A stretch of DNA of 64,000 bases from Flavobacterium sp. NRK F7 (GTDB taxonomy: Bacteria > Bacteroidota > Bacteroidia > Flavobacteriales > Flavobacteriaceae), in contig NZ_JAMXLB010000001.1 of the NCBI RefSeq assembly GCF_024054195.1, forward strand, positions 2,849,845 through 2,913,844, in the 5' to 3' direction. The number at the start of each line of letters is the position of its first letter. Position 1 is the stretch's first letter. The translations under genes were made by a program, and so were the position numbers. This document shows positions 61,307-64,000 of the stretch, in pieces. The notes beneath the pieces were generated by a model that ran no database searches, had not been told where the DNA came from, and worked only from the letters and a program-made list of their open reading frames with translations.

Positions 61307-63367
61307 TTATTTGAGATTTTCAATCATTTTTTTTACCCCAATGACTACTGCTAATTCTACATCAGCATGTTCTTTTGAATTGCATTTTTCCCATAATTGA
61401 TTGAGATAAACTGAATCATATTCTTTATTATGCTTTAGAATTTGTAATAACTCTTCAGACAAAAGACTTAAATTTTCAGAAAGAGGCAATATGGGTTGAA
61501 GTAGAGGTGCATTTTCACTCAAAACAACTAATTCTTCATGGTTCTTTTTCCATTGTTCAAAAAAAGAAGTAACAGTTGCTAAATTCGTGGGATTATTTTC
61601 TTTTAAATATTGGTTTACAGCCCAATTAAATTGTAAAGCTTCACTAGCATCTACTGTACAAGCATCTGCAAATAACGTAAAAGGAGAATACATTTGATAT
61701 TCTGTTCCACCTTTATTTCTAGTATAAATTTTCAAAGGTTCGCATAGCTTTGAAAAATATTCCAAAGCTGATGTGTTTTGATAGTTGGCAATATTACGAA
61801 GAATAACTTCTCTATTTCTAATATGTGTAATTCCTAATTCTTCCAATCGATTGGATACCGAAGGGAGTCTTTGAAGCATATTAGTAACATCGGGATTTTG
61901 AGGGTTTGACCAAAATAATTCTGCAATAGCAATAGTTCGAGGCCAAATTCTCGAATCGATGTTTTGAGCTGTAACAAGTTCACTCCACATCGTAGCTTCC
62001 CCACCCAAAATATTTTCTCTTTCTTTAGTAGTTAATTTAGCATTTTTGGGAATAATAGGCGACATATAATGCTCGTTAATACTTTGCATTAAATCAATAT
62101 AAAAGCCGTTGGAAAGAATCGTTCTATAACCCTTTTTTACCGCGTTGATTAAAGAAGCTCCAGCAGTAGAACCTTCATTGGTTCCTTTCCAGGAATGAAT
62201 TATGGTTGATTTTGGCATTTTTTCATTCATAATCTCTTCCCAACCTACAATATCTTTATCATGCTTTTTAAACATGGGAACTAACTGTAAGGTAAAATAA
62301 CTTTGTAATTCATGATTGGTTTGAAACCCTTTTTTCTTTTTGAATTCTTGAATTACAGGATTATCATCCCAAGCTTTCCCTTCATTTTCATCACCTCCAA
62401 TATGAAAGTATTTTCCTGGAAACAACGGACAAACCTCATCAAAGATTTCACTTAATATCTTATATGTATTGGGATTAGATGGATCAAGTGTTGGTCGAAA
62501 AACGCCCGCATTTCTTTCAATACTATAGGTTGAAGCAGTTTGTTCTTCTGGATTTTTCTTATAATTACTACCTATTTCAGGATAAGCGGTTAAAATAGCC
62601 GTTGCATGTCCAGGAACATCAATTTCTGGCACTACTACAATTCCTCTTTCGTCGGCATATTGAATGATATTTTTAATTTCTTCTTGCGTATAATAATAAC
62701 CATCTGAAGCTAATTCTGTCAGTTTCTTTCTATTTTTTAATTCAATTCTCCAACCTTGATCATCTACTAAGTGCCAATGCAATACATTTAGTTTTACAGC
62801 AGCCATGGCATCAATATTTCTTTTAATAACTTCAACAGGTTGAAAATGTCTCGCCACGTCAATCATTAAACCGCGCCATTTAAACTCTGGTCTATCTGAA
62901 ATGCTAACAATTGGAAAGAAAAAAGTATTGGAATCATTTTGCAATAACTGTAATAACGTTTCTAATGCACGAAGAGCACCTATATCGGTTACAGCATCAA
63001 TTTTAATTGATTTTTCATTAATTTCTAACGAATAACTTTCATCTTCATAAATACTTACATCCCCTTTTCTTTGACAATGAATTTGCAATTGCGCTTTAGA
63101 GTTTTCATTTGATTTTGCGATAAAACCCTGCTTTAAAAATAATCCAGTTCTTCCATCCAGCCTTCTTAAAAAATGAGTTGCTGCTTTATAAATTCTTGGA
63201 TGAGCGTTTCCTGTTATATTTAAGCTAAATTCTGGATTAATATTAAAAAATCCTTGTTGTACTTGAATTTCTTTTGGCCATGGTATTAGGCTTAGAGATT
63301 GAGTTTCGGTTTGTGAATAAATGTTTAAACTAAAAAAAACAAAAATTAAGGCGTGTTTTAAATTCAT
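61307..63367 (-). CDS. Beta-N-acetylhexosaminidase, GH20
   Basis: 686 residues. Signal peptide, an N-terminal GH20b-like domain, then the barrel with HWHLVDDQGWRIE and the catalytic Asp-Glu pair in HIGGDENEGKAW near residue 325. WPRTIAIAELFWS lies at the C-terminal side. It should release GlcNAc from chito-oligosaccharides made by the neighbouring chitinase. It lies 163 nt upstream of chiA on the same strand. Confidence 0.93.
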   Translation of the reverse strand: MNLKHALIFVFFSLNIYSQTETQSLSLIPWPKEIQVQQGFFNINPEFSLNITGNAHPRIYKAATHFLRRLDGRTGLFLKQGFIAKSNENSKAQLQIHCQRKGDVSIYEDESYSLEINEKSIKIDAVTDIGALRALETLLQLLQNDSNTFFFPIVSISDRPEFKWRGLMIDVARHFQPVEVIKRNIDAMAAVKLNVLHWHLVDDQGWRIELKNRKKLTELASDGYYYTQEEIKNIIQYADERGIVVVPEIDVPGHATAILTAYPEIGSNYKKNPEEQTASTYSIERNAGVFRPTLDPSNPNTYKILSEIFDEVCPLFPGKYFHIGGDENEGKAWDDNPVIQEFKKKKGFQTNHELQSYFTLQLVPMFKKHDKDIVGWEEIMNEKMPKSTIIHSWKGTNEGSTAGASLINAVKKGYRTILSNGFYIDLMQSINEHYMSPIIPKNAKLTTKERENILGGEATMWSELVTAQNIDSRIWPRTIAIAELFWSNPQNPDVTNMLQRLPSVSNRLEELGITHIRNREVILRNIANYQNTSALEYFSKLCEPLKIYTRNKGGTEYQMYSPFTLFADACTVDASEALQFNWAVNQYLKENNPTNLATVTSFFEQWKKNHEELVVLSENAPLLQPILPLSENLSLLSEELLQILKHNKEYDSVYLNQLWEKCNSKEHADVELAVVIGVKKMIENLK

Positions 63368-63445
63368 TAATGGTATTGTTATTTAGATACTTCTTTACTT
63401 TTTAAATGTAGCTATTTTAAAGTCATATTATATTTATAATCTGTT

Positions 63446-63491
63446 AAAAATGAGAAAGAAGAGAATAAAAAAATCATCCTCTTCATTTCTC
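63446..63491 (-). terminator. Probable terminator of the nagB-type gene
   Basis: On the minus strand GAGAAATGAAGAGGAT pairs with ATTCTCTTCTTTCTC with bulges; a T run occurs in the loop and after the stem. Confidence 0.5.
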
Positions 63492-63511
63492 CCAAACTCA
63501 AAATAAATATA

Positions 63512-64000
63512 TTAATACTCAAATTTTTTAAAGGCTTCAATAGCTTCGTATTCAGCTAATCCTAATTCATCATACAATTTAGCTGTATTTTTATTTCTAT
63601 CTTCCGCCCTAACCCAAAATTCTCGAGAATCATTTCCTTGAAACATCACCCTATCTTTTTGGGATTGATGAAAGAGTATGGCATTTCGTTTTAAAAGTAC
63701 CTCATCTGGACTTAAAGGAACAGCCATATCAATTTCATGTATATCCCATTCATGCCAGGCACCTCGATACAGCCATAACCAACAATCATTCATAAACGGT
63801 TCTGTTTTTAAACTTTTCATTGCTGCAAAAATAGCATTCAAGCACACTTCATGAGTTCCGTGTGGATCTGCTAAATCTCCTGCTGCAAAAACTTGGTGTG
63901 GTTTAATCTTTTTAATAATGTTGCTAACAATACTAATATCTTCTTGTCCTAAAGGATTCTTTTTCACTTGGCCTGTTTCATAAAATGGTAAGTCTAAAAA
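63512..64000 (-). CDS. nagB: NagB-type glucosamine-6-phosphate deaminase fusion, 3' part only
   Basis: The frame is open to the window edge; the residues just before the first internal GTG read LPFYETGQV, as in the Bacteroidota NagB fusion. Only the C-terminal LmbE/PIG-L-like domain is inside the window (QVFAAGDLADPHGTHEVC, with the DPHGTH metal site). The full protein should be about 640 residues with an N-terminal isomerase/deaminase domain. It completes the chitin pathway: chitinase, hexosaminidase, GlcN6P deamination. Confidence 0.82.
   Translation of the reverse strand, partial: FLDLPFYETGQVKKNPLGQEDISIVSNIIKKIKPHQVFAAGDLADPHGTHEVCLNAIFAAMKSLKTEPFMNDCWLWLYRGAWHEWDIHEIDMAVPLSPDEVLLKRNAILFHQSQKDRVMFQGNDSREFWVRAEDRNKNTAKLYDELGLAEYEAIEAFKKFEY

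Overview
The window looks like chromosomal DNA of a Flavobacterium-like member of the Flavobacteriaceae (Bacteroidota). The evidence is AT-rich DNA, repeated matches to the Bacteroidota promoter consensus TTTG-N19-TAnnTTTG, type IX secretion (T9SS) C-terminal sorting domains on an esterase and a giant chitinase, SusC/FecA-type receptor architecture, and many lipoproteins. Most of the window is ordinary core genome.

Layout. 1-6.3 kb: end of a TlpA thioredoxin, tRNA-Tyr, SIMPL protein, rhomboid protease, lipid acyltransferase with rdgB, a TRIC channel and a DEAD-box RNA helicase. 6.3-12.3 kb: secreted proteins, a T9SS esterase, trmH and an ECF sigma/anti-sigma pair. 12.4-24.9 kb: purB, a PLP enzyme, a lipoprotein, two CAP-domain proteins, a cupin, an ABC exporter and guaB. 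24.9-26.4 kb: a palindrome array, an unlisted pseudogene and two small membrane proteins. 26.4-34.0 kb: a cassette array, described below. 34.2-38.6 kb: sulfatase, beta-propeller protein, a second palindrome array, a VOC protein and two small membrane proteins. 38.7-48.5 kb: an iron-uptake-type locus (DUF4856 protein, imelysin, HTTM protein, TonB receptor, SGNH protein, second imelysin, di-heme protein) served by two near-perfect promoters. 48.5-55.9 kb: HMG-CoA lyase, pyrD, metallo-hydrolase, bcp, nth lacking Fe-S ligands, a 47-residue ORF and an ECF sigma factor. 56-64 kb: a chitin-utilisation locus (two-catalytic-domain T9SS chitinase, GH20 hexosaminidase, NagB-type fusion cut by the window edge).

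The most unusual structure is at 26.4-34.0 kb. Nine genes lie all on the minus strand in eight units, separated by imperfect palindromes. In seven consecutive palindromes the interior between a left AAC and a right GTT is 117-121 nt. The bases outside AAC/GTT pair per gene unit rather than per palindrome: the sequence before one gene matches, inverted, the sequence after the same gene (7-14 bp, 8 of 8 units), while the two arms of one palindrome generally do not match. Pairing stops exactly at the GTT. That register is what integron cassettes show, because a circularised cassette carries matched core sites. The core here is GTTRTRY-like or GTTAGYGG rather than GTTRRRY, and no integrase gene is visible. 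I read it as an integron-like or analogous mobile cassette array. That is inference; the pairing itself is directly visible.
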